A stretch of DNA of 64,000 nucleotides, from the NCBI RefSeq assembly GCF_019710475.1, contig NZ_JAJFAX010000011.1, positions 62,001 to 126,000 on the forward strand, in the 5' to 3' direction. The position numbers and the translations under genes are program-made. Below the pieces are notes generated by a model. The model saw nothing but the letters and a program-made list of their open reading frames with translations, did no database searches and had not been told where the DNA came from. The first letter of the stretch is position 1. The number at the start of each line of letters is the position of its first letter. Below, in pieces: positions 44,109 through 53,419 of the stretch. Source of the stretch: Glycomyces sp. TRM65418 (GTDB taxonomy: Bacteria > Actinomycetota > Actinomycetes > Mycobacteriales > Micromonosporaceae).

Positions 44109-45851
44109 TTGTTCGCAGACAATGACCGTCGTATCGCAACCCGTGCGGCCGGTACGCACGGCGACGGCTTCGCCGGCGCTATGAGCGCCCCGATCGTGCC
44201 CCCGCTCGACGAAGCGGTGGAACTGACGGACCCCCGTCCCGTCGAGCCGCCCTCCATGACGACGCGCACCGAGGTCACGGAACCCTACGGCTTCTTCACC
44301 GACCTGGCCGCCGCCCATCTCCTCCACGACGGCGAGATCCGCCCGGCCTACACGCTCGCCGATCCCACGCCGCTCGAGGTCTGGCGCCGCAACCTGGAGA
44401 TCGTCGCGGCGATCCTCACCGCCGCCGGCGTCGACTGCTTCGCCGTGCCCGGCTTCAGCCTCACCCGGCCCGTCCTCGGCGTCGACGCCGCCGACCGCCA
44501 GCGCGTGTGCACCGCCCTCGCGATGCTCTGCGAGTCGACCGGCGGTCGGCTCTCCGTGCCCGAACCGGCCTTCCGCGAATCCGAGCTCGGCCTCGACCGT
44601 CCCGAGTGGGCCCGCCGGGCCGACATGGCCGACGTGCCGATGGTCCGCGCCTCCTGGCTGTGGTCCGACGCCGGCCACGACCTCGTCTTCGGCGCCGATT
44701 ACGGCTGCGACGTCGAGTTCTGGACCGACACCGGCGACGGACACCTGTTGGCCCCCAGACATAACCGCATCAGTCCCGTCGTTCGACGCGACGGCGCCCG
44801 GGTCTCGGCCCCCGGGCGCTTCTTCACGGCGCTGGCGGGAGGGTCGCGCGCGGGCCTGCCGGAGGTGTCGACCCGGCAGGAATTCGCCCGACCGGGACCC
44901 GACCACGTGGGCTTCCCGATCGACGCGGTGTACACCTGGGTGGACGGTGCGGACCACGCGTGGCTGCGCCGCCGCGCCGAGGCCGACCAGTCGCCCTACC
45001 ACGCGGAGTCGGCGAACCCGGCCCGCTTCCACGACCGGGAGGAGCTGCGGTTCTCGCTGCGCTCCCTGTACCTGAACGCCCCCTGGGTGCGCCACGTGTA
45101 CCTCGTGACCGACCGGCAGCGCCCCCACTGGCTCGACACGGACGCGCCGGGGATCACGGTGGTCGACCACAGCGACCTGTTCGACGACCCGGACTGCCTG
45201 CCCACGTTCAACTCGCACGCGATCGAGACGCAGCTGCACCGCATCGAGGGCCTGTCGGAGCACTTCCTGTACTTCAACGACGACATGTTCGTGGGGCAGC
45301 CGGTCGGGCCGCAGCTGTTCTTCGAGCCGAGCGGCCTGGCGCGGTTCTTCCCGGCCCAGACGTTCATCGGGATGGACCCGGTGAGCACCGCGGACTCGCC
45401 GCCGAACGCGGCGTTCAAGAACGACCGGGCGCTGCTGGAGCGGGCCTTCGGGCGGACCATCTCGCGGATGATGAAGCACGTGCCGTACCCGTTGCAGCGC
45501 AGCGTCCTCGCCGAGGCGGAGAAGGAGTTCGACCAGGAGCTGGCCCGGACCGCGCAGAGCGCGTTCCGGAACGTCACGGACGTGTCGGCGGTGACGCTGC
45601 AGCACTACTACGCGTTCTTCACCGGGCGCGCGGTGACCGGCGAGGCCCGGGACGCCTATGTGGAGCTGGGGATGCCGGACGTGGCCGAGCGGCTGGAGCT
45701 GCTGCTGGAGCGGCGCGACCGCCAGACGTTCTGCATCAACGACGCCGGGCTGCCGGAGGCGCTGGCGGAGGAGCGTTCGGTGATGATGCGCCGGTTCCTG
45801 GAGGCGTACTTCCCGGTCCCGTCGCCGTGGGAGAAGGCCCTGGCGCTCTAG
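44109..45851 (+). CDS. Stealth family capsular polysaccharide phosphotransferase
   Basis: This 580-aa protein of the Stealth family consists of hexose-1-phosphate transferases related to GlcNAc-1-phosphotransferase. The conserved blocks come in order: FPIDAVYTWVDGADHAWLRR (CR1), REELRFSLRSLYLNAPWVRH then VYLVTDRQRPHWL (CR2), a CR3-like segment around FKNDRALLERAFG, and the C-terminal CR4-like HYYAFFTGR. The acidic cluster YFNDDMFVG is the probable metal site. An N-terminal ~250-residue domain unique to actinobacterial members precedes these. TTG 44109 is chosen because AGGAGG lies 6 nt before it; GTG 44088 would overlap that site. No capsule genes adjoin it. Confidence 0.88.
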   Translation: MFADNDRRIATRAAGTHGDGFAGAMSAPIVPPLDEAVELTDPRPVEPPSMTTRTEVTEPYGFFTDLAAAHLLHDGEIRPAYTLADPTPLEVWRRNLEIVAAILTAAGVDCFAVPGFSLTRPVLGVDAADRQRVCTALAMLCESTGGRLSVPEPAFRESELGLDRPEWARRADMADVPMVRASWLWSDAGHDLVFGADYGCDVEFWTDTGDGHLLAPRHNRISPVVRRDGARVSAPGRFFTALAGGSRAGLPEVSTRQEFARPGPDHVGFPIDAVYTWVDGADHAWLRRRAEADQSPYHAESANPARFHDREELRFSLRSLYLNAPWVRHVYLVTDRQRPHWLDTDAPGITVVDHSDLFDDPDCLPTFNSHAIETQLHRIEGLSEHFLYFNDDMFVGQPVGPQLFFEPSGLARFFPAQTFIGMDPVSTADSPPNAAFKNDRALLERAFGRTISRMMKHVPYPLQRSVLAEAEKEFDQELARTAQSAFRNVTDVSAVTLQHYYAFFTGRAVTGEARDAYVELGMPDVAERLELLLERRDRQTFCINDAGLPEALAEERSVMMRRFLEAYFPVPSPWEKALAL

Positions 45852-45890
45852 GGCGTCCGCAGCCGGTCCGGACCGCCATCAGCGCAAGGA

Positions 45891-45924
45891 AGCCCGCGCG
45901 GCTTCGAGGGAAGCCGCGCGGGCT
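45891..45924. terminator. 15-bp hairpin downstream of the Stealth gene
   Basis: Positions 45891-45905 pair perfectly with 45910-45924 around a 4-nt loop, 40 nt after the Stealth stop codon. Confidence 0.85.
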
Positions 45925-46014
45925 GCGACTCGTTCGCGATCCTGCGGTCCCCGACCGGGCACGCGGCCTCGCCGACGGGAGTTCCCCGGCGGGACGGATC
46001 GCTGTCGCCGGATA

Positions 46015-46053
46015 CGCCGGAGGCGGCGGGCCGACGGCCCGCCGCCTCCGGCG
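46015..46053. terminator. 19-bp hairpin downstream of the peptidase gene (minus strand)
   Basis: Positions 46015-46033 pair perfectly with 46035-46053. It lies 22 nt beyond the minus-strand peptidase stop codon and complements the hairpin at 45891, so each convergent gene has its own. Confidence 0.85.
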
Positions 46054-46074
46054 CGTCTCCTGCGGACGGGGCGC

Positions 46075-48114
46075 CTATTTCAGGCCGCGGCGCTCCAGGA
46101 GCGGGTCGATCTCGGCGTCCCTGCCCCGGAAGCGGCGGTAGGACTCCATCGGGTCGATCGAGCCGCCCTTGCTGAGCAGGTGTTCGCGGAAGTGGTCGCC
46201 GTTCTCGCGGGTCAGGCCGCCGCGCTCCTTGAACCACTCCACGGTGTCGGCGTCGAGGATCTCCGACCAGATGTAGGAGTAGTACCCGGCGGCGTAGCCG
46301 ATGGAGATGTGCGCGAAGTAGCCCGAGCGGTAGCGCGGCGCGATCTCGGGCATGTAGATCCCGGCGTCCTCGAGGGCCTTGCGCTCGAAGGCCTCCACGA
46401 CCGCGTACGGGTCGTCGCCGCCGTCGGGGACCTCCTCGGGGGTCAGGCGGTGCCAGGCCTGGTCGAGGAGGGCCGCGCCGAGGTACTCGGTGGAGGCGAA
46501 GCCCTCGCCGAACCTGCCCGAGGCCTCCCACTGGGCGAGCAGCTCGGCCGGGGCGGGCTCGCCGGTCTCGTGGTGGCGGGCGTAGTGGTGGACGACCTCC
46601 GGCCACCGCTCCCACATCTCGTTGACCTGCGACGGGTACTCGACGAAGTCGCGCGGGGTCGAGGTCATCGACGTCTTCGGGTAGCGGCAGGCCGAGAGCA
46701 GCCCGTGGAGGGCGTGCCCGAACTCGTGGAAGAGCGTGGTCACGTTGTCCACGGTGATGAGCGCGGGCTGGCCCTCGGAGGGCTTGACGATGTTGAGGTT
46801 GTTGACCACCACGGGCTTGTCGCCGGTGAGGTCGGACTGGACGACGAGCGGGTTCATCCACGCGCCGCCCTTCTTGGAGTCGCGCGTGAAGAAGTCGCCC
46901 ACGAAGAGGCCGAGCGGCGCCCCGTCGTCGAAGACCTCCCAGACGCGCGCCTCCGGGTGGTAGCCCTGCAGGTCGGGGCGCGGCGTGAACGTGAGGCCGA
47001 ACTCCTTCTCGGCGGCGTAGAAGACGCCGTCGACGAGGACCCGGTCGAGTTCGAGGTACGGCTTGAGCGCCTCCGCGTCGAAGCCGTACTTCGCCTGGCG
47101 GACCTGCTTGGCGTAGAACGACCAGTCCCAGGCCGCGAGGGTGAAGTCGCCGCCTTCGGCGTCGATGATCGCCTGGAGCTCGGCGGCCTCGCTGCGGGCG
47201 TTGCGCACCGACGCCTCGGCGAGGCCGGCGAGGCGCTCGGCGATGACGTCGGCGTCGCCGGCGGTCTGGTCGGCGGCGATGTAGGCGGCGAAGTGCTCGA
47301 AGCCGAGCAGGCGGGCCTTCTCGGCGCGCAGGCGCATCATGCGCAGCAGGGTCTCGGCGTTGCCGGCGCCGCGGCCGATCGTGGCCCGGTAGATCCGTTC
47401 GCGCAGGCCGCGGTGCTCGAGGTCGGCGAGGAGCGGGTGGAGGGAGAAGTTCGACTGGGTGATGAGCCAGCCGTCGAGGCCGCGGTCGGCCGCGGCCGAG
47501 GCCGCGGCGCTGATCTGGTCCTCGCTGAGGCCCTCGAGCTCCTCCCGGTCGGTGACGTGGACGGCCGCGTCGTTGATGTCGGTGAGGATCTGGTGGTTGA
47601 ACTTGGAGGACAGCTCCGCCAGCTCGGTGTTGATCTGCGACAGGCGCTCCTTGCCGGCCTCGTCGAGCGCGGCGCCGCCGCGGACGAACTCGGTGTGGTA
47701 GCGCTCGAGGAGCCGCTCGTCCTGCTCGTCCAGCCCCAGTTCGGCGCGCCGCCGCCACAGGGCGTCGATGCGGGCGAACAGCTCGGCGTCGAGGAGGATC
47801 TTGTCGGCGTGCGCGGCCAGCTTGGGGCTGACCTCGGACTCGATCGCGTTCAGCTCGTCGTCGGTGTCCGAGGAGTACTTGTTGTAGAACGCGAGGCCGA
47901 CTCGCTTGAGGGTGCCCAGGCCGCTGCGTTCCAAGGCCACGACCGTGTTCGCGAAGGTCGGCTCCTCGGGGTCGGCGACGATGGCCGCGACCGCCTTGAG
48001 CTGCTCTTCCATGCCCGCCTCGAAGGCGGGCAGGTAGTGCTCGGCCTTGATCCGCTCGAACGGCGGGAGCTGATAGGGGAGGTCGGAGGGGGACAGGAAC
48101 GGGTTCTCGGTCAC
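46075..48114 (-). CDS. dcp: M3 family metallopeptidase (peptidyl-dipeptidase Dcp type)
   Basis: This 679-aa zinc peptidase removes dipeptides from the C-terminus of short peptides. The N-terminal helical part begins NPFLSPSDLPYQLPPFERIK. The zinc motif is HEFGH in TTLFHEFGHALHGLLS, with the third ligand expected downstream near EYPSQVNEMWERW. No signal peptide is present, so it is cytosolic. GTG 48114 follows GAGGAG and is preferred to ATG 48147. It stands alone, with its own terminator. Confidence 0.95.
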   Translation of the reverse strand: MTENPFLSPSDLPYQLPPFERIKAEHYLPAFEAGMEEQLKAVAAIVADPEEPTFANTVVALERSGLGTLKRVGLAFYNKYSSDTDDELNAIESEVSPKLAAHADKILLDAELFARIDALWRRRAELGLDEQDERLLERYHTEFVRGGAALDEAGKERLSQINTELAELSSKFNHQILTDINDAAVHVTDREELEGLSEDQISAAASAAADRGLDGWLITQSNFSLHPLLADLEHRGLRERIYRATIGRGAGNAETLLRMMRLRAEKARLLGFEHFAAYIAADQTAGDADVIAERLAGLAEASVRNARSEAAELQAIIDAEGGDFTLAAWDWSFYAKQVRQAKYGFDAEALKPYLELDRVLVDGVFYAAEKEFGLTFTPRPDLQGYHPEARVWEVFDDGAPLGLFVGDFFTRDSKKGGAWMNPLVVQSDLTGDKPVVVNNLNIVKPSEGQPALITVDNVTTLFHEFGHALHGLLSACRYPKTSMTSTPRDFVEYPSQVNEMWERWPEVVHHYARHHETGEPAPAELLAQWEASGRFGEGFASTEYLGAALLDQAWHRLTPEEVPDGGDDPYAVVEAFERKALEDAGIYMPEIAPRYRSGYFAHISIGYAAGYYSYIWSEILDADTVEWFKERGGLTRENGDHFREHLLSKGGSIDPMESYRRFRGRDAEIDPLLERRGLK

Positions 48115-48308
48115 GGAGGCTCCTCGCTGCGGTCGTACCGGGCTCACCGGTGTGCGGCGCGCCCGTGGCGTGCCGACATGGCGGTGGCCGAATCCTATTC
48201 CGGGCCCTTGCCGTCCGGCAAGTGCGTATCCCCGGCTCAGCGCCTTCTTCGCGAAAGAGCCGCCGACAACCTCACCGAATCGGGGCGTCCCGGATTAATA
48301 TCGAGCCC

Positions 48309-49103
48309 ATGTCTGAGACCAGTCCGCTCTTCGTGGCCAGCGACGTCCACGGCCACTACGACGCGCTCGTCGAAGCGCTGCGCGGTCGCGGACTGATCGA
48401 CGAGGACGCCCGATGGACCGGCGGCGACGCTCGCCTGTGGATCCTCGGCGACCTCTTCGACCGCGGCGAGGAGGGCGTGGCCGTGGTGCGGCTGCTGCGC
48501 AGGCTCGCCGGCCGGGCCGCGGCCGAGGGCGGCCTCGTGGACACCCTCATCGGCAACCACGAGGTGCTCGTGCTCGGTTCGCGCCGCTTCGGCGACGTGG
48601 CCTTCACCGACGTGGACGGCCAGGACCGGCAGTTCCTCTACTGGTGGGTCCTCAACGGCGGCTTCGAGGACGAACTGGGCGACCTCACCGACGACGAGGT
48701 GAAGTGGCTGGAGACCCGCCGCGTGGTCCACGTCGCCGACCGCTCCCTGCTCGTGCACGCCGACACCGAGTCGTATCTCGGCTACGGCCGCAGCGAGGAG
48801 GCCGTGAACGCGGCCGTCCGCAAGATCCTCTCCGGCGACGAGCCGGAGGAGTGGTGGCAGCTGTTCCGCGATCTGACGCGCCGCCACGAGTTCATGGGCC
48901 CCGAGGGGCCGGCGCGGGTGCGCGGGATGCTCCGCTCGTTCGGCGGCGAGGAACTCGTCCACGGCCACTCCACGATCCCCGACACGACCGAGTTGGAGCC
49001 GTCGCAGGTGACGCAGGCGCGCCGCTACTGCGACGGCCTGGTGCTCAATGTGGACGGCGGCGTCTACCAGGGCGGCAAGTGCCTGGTGGTCCGCCTCAAC
49101 TGA
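48309..49103 (+). CDS. Calcineurin-like metallophosphoesterase (PPP-like)
   Basis: This 264-aa protein phosphatase-like metallophosphoesterase has motifs SDVHGHYD, GDLFDRGEEG, GNHEVLVLG, LVHADTES and HGHSTIPD, the order of serine/threonine phosphatases and diadenosine tetraphosphatases. No signal peptide or membrane helix is seen. TAATAT ends 7 nt before the ATG and no ribosome site is present, so the transcript is probably leaderless. The substrate, a phosphoprotein or nucleotide, cannot be told from sequence. Confidence 0.88.
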   Translation: MSETSPLFVASDVHGHYDALVEALRGRGLIDEDARWTGGDARLWILGDLFDRGEEGVAVVRLLRRLAGRAAAEGGLVDTLIGNHEVLVLGSRRFGDVAFTDVDGQDRQFLYWWVLNGGFEDELGDLTDDEVKWLETRRVVHVADRSLLVHADTESYLGYGRSEEAVNAAVRKILSGDEPEEWWQLFRDLTRRHEFMGPEGPARVRGMLRSFGGEELVHGHSTIPDTTELEPSQVTQARRYCDGLVLNVDGGVYQGGKCLVVRLN

Positions 49104-49152
49104 CCCGTTCGCCCCGCCGCGGCTCGCCGGTGCCGCCGCGACCGGGCGGTCC

Positions 49153-49407
49153 TCAGTCGTCGCCGGACCGGTCGAACAGGGAGAGGCGGGTGATCGGCGA
49201 CGCCGCGGCGCGACCGCTCCGGGACTCCGCCCACACGGTCACCGTTACGGCTCCGGCGACGCCCAGCGCCGCCCAGCCGGCGAGCGGTGAGAAGGCGACC
49301 GCGTAGCCCAGCGCGGCGGCGAGCGCGGTCGCGGCGGCCGCCGTGGAGAAGGCCCGGCGGAAGGCGCGTCGGTGCTCGCGGCGCGCGACGACTCGGTGGT
49401 GTCTCAT
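49153..49407 (-). CDS. Small hypothetical membrane protein
   Basis: This 84-aa protein has a basic N-terminus (MRHHRVVARREHRRAFRRAF), two closely spaced hydrophobic helices separated by SPLAGW, and a short polar C-terminus. The start at 49407 places the basic segment first; the longer frame to 49494 is less likely. It resembles no family I can name. It is convergent with the phosphatase gene. Confidence 0.55.
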   Translation of the reverse strand: MRHHRVVARREHRRAFRRAFSTAAAATALAAALGYAVAFSPLAGWAALGVAGAVTVTVWAESRSGRAAASPITRLSLFDRSGDD

Positions 49408-49832
49408 ATCTGACACAACGATGCAGGCCCTTGAATCGGCACGCTGCATGTGCAGATTTCCTGCGTTCGAGCGACCGAAACCCGGCATAACCACCTATAA
49501 CACTCGGTTGCCCACAATGGCCGAGCAAGACTGTAAGCGTGTTCACGCAGAGCGTGATATTGGCAGCTGGCGGCCGTTGTGCCGGAACGGAAAAGACGGT
49601 AAACACATAGTGTCGGGACGCCAAAGGCGACAGACCCGGGCCCTCCCAAGGGGATTCCGGGTCGCGTGCGGGGTCGAGACAACCGGGCACGGCTGACAGC
49701 CGTCCGGCGTCCCGACGCGGCGGTCGTGACTTCCCGAGTGAAGGAACGGCCGCCACAACCGCATACCGCACGAACACGACGAAACGAAGTCCCGAAGTTC
49801 ACGTAACTCCTTTATAGACGGTGGGGTCTGAC
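49408..49832. other. 425-bp non-coding region between divergent genes
   Basis: No open frame here has coding-like base use. GC content is lower than in the neighbours. Visible elements are the palindrome CTGCA-TG-TGCAG (49444-49455) and a -10-like TATAGA (49813-49818) 14 nt before the XRE gene start. The length suggests a regulated promoter or a small RNA, but no structure is convincing by eye. Confidence 0.5.
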
Positions 49833-51071
49833 ATGGAGTCCGAAACGCAACCGATGGGGCGGCGCGTCGCTTACTGGCGACAACGCCGCGGCATGTCCCA
49901 ACAGGTCTTCGCCGACCGGATCGGCAAGTCCAAGAGCTGGGTCGACAAGATCGAACGCGGCGTCCGACGCCTCGACAAGTACTCCGTCATCACCGAACTC
50001 GCCGAAGCGCTCAGCATCGACGCCGGTCAGCTGCTCGGCCGCGAGCCCAAACGCCGCCCCGGCCTCGGCGGATGCCTCGACCAGGTCGAGGTCGAGTCCA
50101 TCCGCCAATCGCTCGAACGCTACGAACGCCTCGGCCGCTTCCTCGAAGCCGCCCCGATCGACTCCACGCCGATCCCGCAGCTCCGCGGCTCGGTGAACTA
50201 CTGCTGGCTCGCCTTCGAGAAAGGCCACTACCCGGTCGTCGCCCGATCGCTCATCCAACTGCTGCGCGACACCCCCGTCGCCGAGGACCGACCCGTCGGC
50301 GGCACCGCCGCCGACGCCGCCGAACTCATGACGCAGGTCTACCAGATCGCCTCCACCGTGCTCCGCAAACTCGGGGAGGCCCAACTCGCCTGGCTCGCCG
50401 CCGACCGCGCCATCTCCGCCGCCAACCGCGGGAACGACCCGCTCCTGGCCGGCATCGCCACCACCCGGGTGGCCAACGCGCTCAGGGCGCTCGGGCGGCA
50501 CCAAGCCGCCCTCGACCTCAACGTGCAGGTCGCGCACGGCCTCATCTCCGAAACCGGCGGCGAGACCTCCAAACCCGCCGAGATCAGCGTCTACGGGGCG
50601 CTGCTCCTCCAGGGCGCGATGGCCGCCGCCCTCGCCGGGGACGCCACCACCAGCGGCGACCTGCTCGACAGCGCCTCGCGGGCGGCCAACATCCTCGGCC
50701 GCGACGCGAACTACTACTACACCTCGTTCGGACCCACGAACGTCATGCTGCACCGCGCGGCGGCGTTCGTGGAACTGGGCGAAGGCGGCGACGCGCTCGC
50801 CGTCCACGACAAGATCCCGCCCGCGGCGCTGGCCGACCTCGTGGCCGAGCGGCGCGCGCACCACTACCTCGACATGACGCGTGCGTGCGTTCAAGTGGGG
50901 GACATGGCGATGGCGGGACGGCACCTGGTGACCGCCGACCGCACCGCCCCGGCGGAGGTCCGCTGCCGCCCGATCGCGATCGAGCTGATCGATCAGATCC
51001 TGCACCGCACCAAGGGCGAGCCGGCCCAGGACCTGCGCCGACTGGCCGAGGAGGTCGGGGCCCTGAACTAG
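49833..51071 (+). CDS. XRE family regulator with TPR-like C-terminal region
   Basis: This 412-aa protein has an N-terminal helix-turn-helix (MSQQVFADRIGKSKSWVDKIE, residues ~21-41). About 320 residues follow of alpha-helical repeat character, with TPR-like phrases such as AQLAWLAADRAISAANRGND and HQAALDLNVQVAHGL. Such proteins are common actinobacterial regulators of development and secondary metabolism. ATG 49833 is preferred; GTG 49821 would overlap the promoter. The target and ligand are unknown. Confidence 0.88.
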   Translation: MESETQPMGRRVAYWRQRRGMSQQVFADRIGKSKSWVDKIERGVRRLDKYSVITELAEALSIDAGQLLGREPKRRPGLGGCLDQVEVESIRQSLERYERLGRFLEAAPIDSTPIPQLRGSVNYCWLAFEKGHYPVVARSLIQLLRDTPVAEDRPVGGTAADAAELMTQVYQIASTVLRKLGEAQLAWLAADRAISAANRGNDPLLAGIATTRVANALRALGRHQAALDLNVQVAHGLISETGGETSKPAEISVYGALLLQGAMAAALAGDATTSGDLLDSASRAANILGRDANYYYTSFGPTNVMLHRAAAFVELGEGGDALAVHDKIPPAALADLVAERRAHHYLDMTRACVQVGDMAMAGRHLVTADRTAPAEVRCRPIAIELIDQILHRTKGEPAQDLRRLAEEVGALN

Positions 51072-51160
51072 CGCCCGAACCAGGAACCCCCACTGGCCGG
51101 GTCCCGCACGCCGCCGCCGGGATCGGTCGGCGCAGGGGGTCCGTGCGAGCCGGAAGGGAA

Positions 51161-51196
51161 CGTGCCCGGAGCCACGCTGCTCGAGCTCCGGGCACG
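51161..51196 (+). terminator. Hairpin downstream of the XRE gene
   Basis: A 12-bp perfect stem (51161-51172 with 51185-51196) has a 12-nt loop, 90 nt after the stop codon. Confidence 0.6.
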
Positions 51197-51271
51197 CCGC
51201 CTTCCTTGCGCGGGCCTCGGCCCGCGTGGCCGCTCCCTGAGGCCGGGTGCGGCGGCGCGTGCCACCCCGGG

Positions 51272-51399
51272 CCAACGATGAAGCGGTACGACAACCGGAG
51301 CGCTCGATCGGCCCCCGAGGCCGACCGCCCTCGGACCAACGATGAAGCGGTACGACGGCCGCGGAACCCGATCGCCCCCCGAGGCCCGGTGCGGCGGCG
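51272..51399 (+). repeat. Two tandem 64-bp repeats in the XRE-nif3 intergenic region
   Basis: A 21-bp word starting CCAACGATGAAGCGG is identical at 51272-51292 and 51336-51356, and CGATCG with CCCCCGAGGCC recurs at the same 64-bp offset. The whole 51072-51554 gap holds no recognisable gene. Apart from this repeat and the hairpin at 51161 it contains only a GGCCCC-rich stretch near 51456-51475. Confidence 0.75.
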
Positions 51400-51554
51400 T
51401 TCGGCGCCCCTGACCACAACGGCGCCCACCGCATCCGACAGTCCGGCCGGCCCCGGCCGGCCCCGGTCGGCCTCGATCGCCGGCGGGCCGCCGCTCCGGG
51501 TTTTCGCGGGCACTCCGCGTCCCGTTTCCGCGCGGGCGTCAATAGACTCGGAGG

Positions 51555-52379
51555 ATGCGCACGCTCAGCGAGATCACCGCTGCTCTCGACGACCTGTACC
51601 CGCGCCGCTGGGCCGAGGAATGGGATCGAGTCGGGCTCGTCTGCGGCCGCGGCGGCAACTCCGTCCGCAAAGTCCTCTGCGTCGTGGACGTCGTCCCCGC
51701 CACCGTCATCGAAGCCATCGAGGCCGACTGCGAGCTCATCGTCGCCCACCACCCGCTCCTCCTGCGCGGCGTCTCCAGCCTCGACCCCGCCGCCGACTAC
51801 AAGGGCGACCTCGTCCACACCCTCATCGAATCCGGCATGGGCCTCTACGTCGCCCACACCAACGCCGACGTCGCCGCTCCCGGCGTCTCCGACGCGCTCG
51901 CCGAACGGCTCGGCCTCATCGACCTCCGCCCGCTGCGGCCGCTCCCCGCCCCCGAGCACCACGGGTCGGGTCGCGGCATCGGCCGGGTCGGCCGCCTGAC
52001 CGAGACGCTCAGCCTCGCGGCCCTGCTCGAACGGGCCGCCAAGGCCCTCCCGGCCACCGTCGGCGGCGTGCGCGCCGCCGGCGATCCCGACCGCCCCGTC
52101 GACACCGTCGCCGTCTGCGGCGGCGCGGGCGACTCCTACCTCGCCGACGCCGCCGAGGCCGGCGTCGACGCCTACCTCACCGCCGACCTCCGCCACCACC
52201 CGGCCAGCGAGCACCTCTCCCGGAGCGGCCCGGCACTCATCGACGCCGCCCACTGGGCCACGGAGCGACCGTGGCTCGATATCGTTGCCGAGCAACTGTC
52301 CCGTCTGGTCGACGACGTCCTCGTCTCCGACCTCGACACCGATCCGTGGACCATCCATCAGAAACCCGGGGTGAACTGA
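51555..52379 (+). CDS. Nif3-like dinuclear metal centre protein
   Basis: This 274-aa member of the NIF3/YbgI (GTP cyclohydrolase I type 2-like) family forms hexamers binding two metals per subunit. Family elements are YPRRWAEEWDRVGLVCG near the N-terminus, the metal-site ELIVAHHPLL and YVAHTNADVAAPGVSDALAE, and the late LTADLRHHPASEH and LIDAAHWATE. The function of the family is not settled. TAGACT lies 6 nt before the ATG, suggesting a leaderless start. It is directly coupled to the zinc-ribbon gene (TGA then GTG), an arrangement conserved in actinobacteria. Confidence 0.93.
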   Translation: MRTLSEITAALDDLYPRRWAEEWDRVGLVCGRGGNSVRKVLCVVDVVPATVIEAIEADCELIVAHHPLLLRGVSSLDPAADYKGDLVHTLIESGMGLYVAHTNADVAAPGVSDALAERLGLIDLRPLRPLPAPEHHGSGRGIGRVGRLTETLSLAALLERAAKALPATVGGVRAAGDPDRPVDTVAVCGGAGDSYLADAAEAGVDAYLTADLRHHPASEHLSRSGPALIDAAHWATERPWLDIVAEQLSRLVDDVLVSDLDTDPWTIHQKPGVN

Positions 52380-53162
52380 GTGAAAGCCGACCTTTTCGAT
52401 CAGCGCCGACTGCTCGAACTGCAGGCGGTGGACACCACGCTCAGCCAGCTGGGCCAGCGCCGCAGGAAACTCGACGCCGACCCGGCGTTCGCCGCCGCGA
52501 ACCAGCGCCTGAGCGCCCTCACCGACAAGGCCGCGAACCTGGGCGGCGACCTCGCCGACCTCGACCGCGACATCGAGCGCGTCGAACGCGAGGTCGAGCT
52601 CGTCACCAAGCGAGCCGAGAACGACCGCGCCCGCATGGCCTCCGGCGCGGCCACCGCGAAGGAACTCGAAGGGCTCCAGAGCGAACTCGAGTCCCTCGCG
52701 CGCCGCCAGGGCACGCTCGAAGACGACCAGCTCGAACTCATGGAGCGCCGCGAGGCCCTCGAAACCGAGCTGAACGAGACCCGCCGGCAGGTCGAGGAGG
52801 CCCGCCAGGTCCTCGCCGACGCCGAGGCGGACCGCGGACGCCGACTGGGGGAGATCGACACCGAGACCGCCGAGGCGACCTCCACCCGGGAGGCCCTCGC
52901 GATCAACATCCCCGACCGGCTCGTGGAGCTCTACGAGCGCATCCACGCGAAGCAGCCGATCGCCGCCGCCGAACTCGTCGGCCGCCGCTGCGGCTCCTGC
53001 CGGATCGAGAAGTCCCCGGCCGACATGATCCCGATCAAGTCCGCGCCGATCGACGAGGTCCTGCGCTGCGAGGAATGCGGCTGCGTCCTCATCAGAACCG
53101 AACTCCCGCAATCGAAGCCGAGCACGCTCGCCTCCGAGGACGAACTCAAGAAGTACCAATAG
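52380..53162 (+). CDS. Coiled-coil protein with C-terminal C4 zinc ribbon
   Basis: This 260-aa protein has a long antiparallel coiled coil (residues ~5-185) and a C-terminal C4 zinc ribbon with CGSC and CEEC about 25 residues apart. It begins with GTG directly after the Nif3-like stop codon. The family is widespread next to nif3-like genes in actinobacteria, and some homologues have been linked to RNA or ribosome-associated roles; none is assigned here. Confidence 0.9.
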   Translation: MKADLFDQRRLLELQAVDTTLSQLGQRRRKLDADPAFAAANQRLSALTDKAANLGGDLADLDRDIERVEREVELVTKRAENDRARMASGAATAKELEGLQSELESLARRQGTLEDDQLELMERREALETELNETRRQVEEARQVLADAEADRGRRLGEIDTETAEATSTREALAINIPDRLVELYERIHAKQPIAAAELVGRRCGSCRIEKSPADMIPIKSAPIDEVLRCEECGCVLIRTELPQSKPSTLASEDELKKYQ

Positions 53163-53190
53163 GCGAATACCGCGGCACCAGCGGTAGAGA

Positions 53191-53234
53191 ACGGCGGAGG
53201 GGCGAGACGCGCCAGCGTCTCGCCCCTCCGCCGT
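53191..53234. terminator. 20-bp perfect hairpin after the zinc-ribbon gene
   Basis: Positions 53191-53210 pair without mismatch with 53215-53234 around the loop GCCA. It lies between the zinc-ribbon gene and the convergent trpD. The remaining ~185 bp to trpD show nothing more. Confidence 0.9.
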
Positions 53235-53419
53235 AACAGTCCATGCCGGACATAACCGAAATGTCCGCCCGGGGGACCCCTTGAGCTAAAACTATCGCCG
53301 GGGTATGACGGTTTCGGGCCCGCCGGGTTCCCGCTTCCAGGGGGAACCCGCTCGCGTTCGACCGGTGTCCACGGGCGGACCGTCCGAGCCTCCGCTTTCG
53401 AGCGCCCGGATCCCGTCCG

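Noticed and set aside
49343-49696. Plus-strand frame of 117 codons in the non-coding gap before the XRE gene
   Set aside because: Codon use is unlike every real gene here and it overlaps the small membrane gene and promoter region without a ribosome site.
53191-53234. Insertion-sequence end or attachment site
   Set aside because: The perfect inverted repeat is a terminator between convergent genes; there is no transposase, no target duplication and no second copy.
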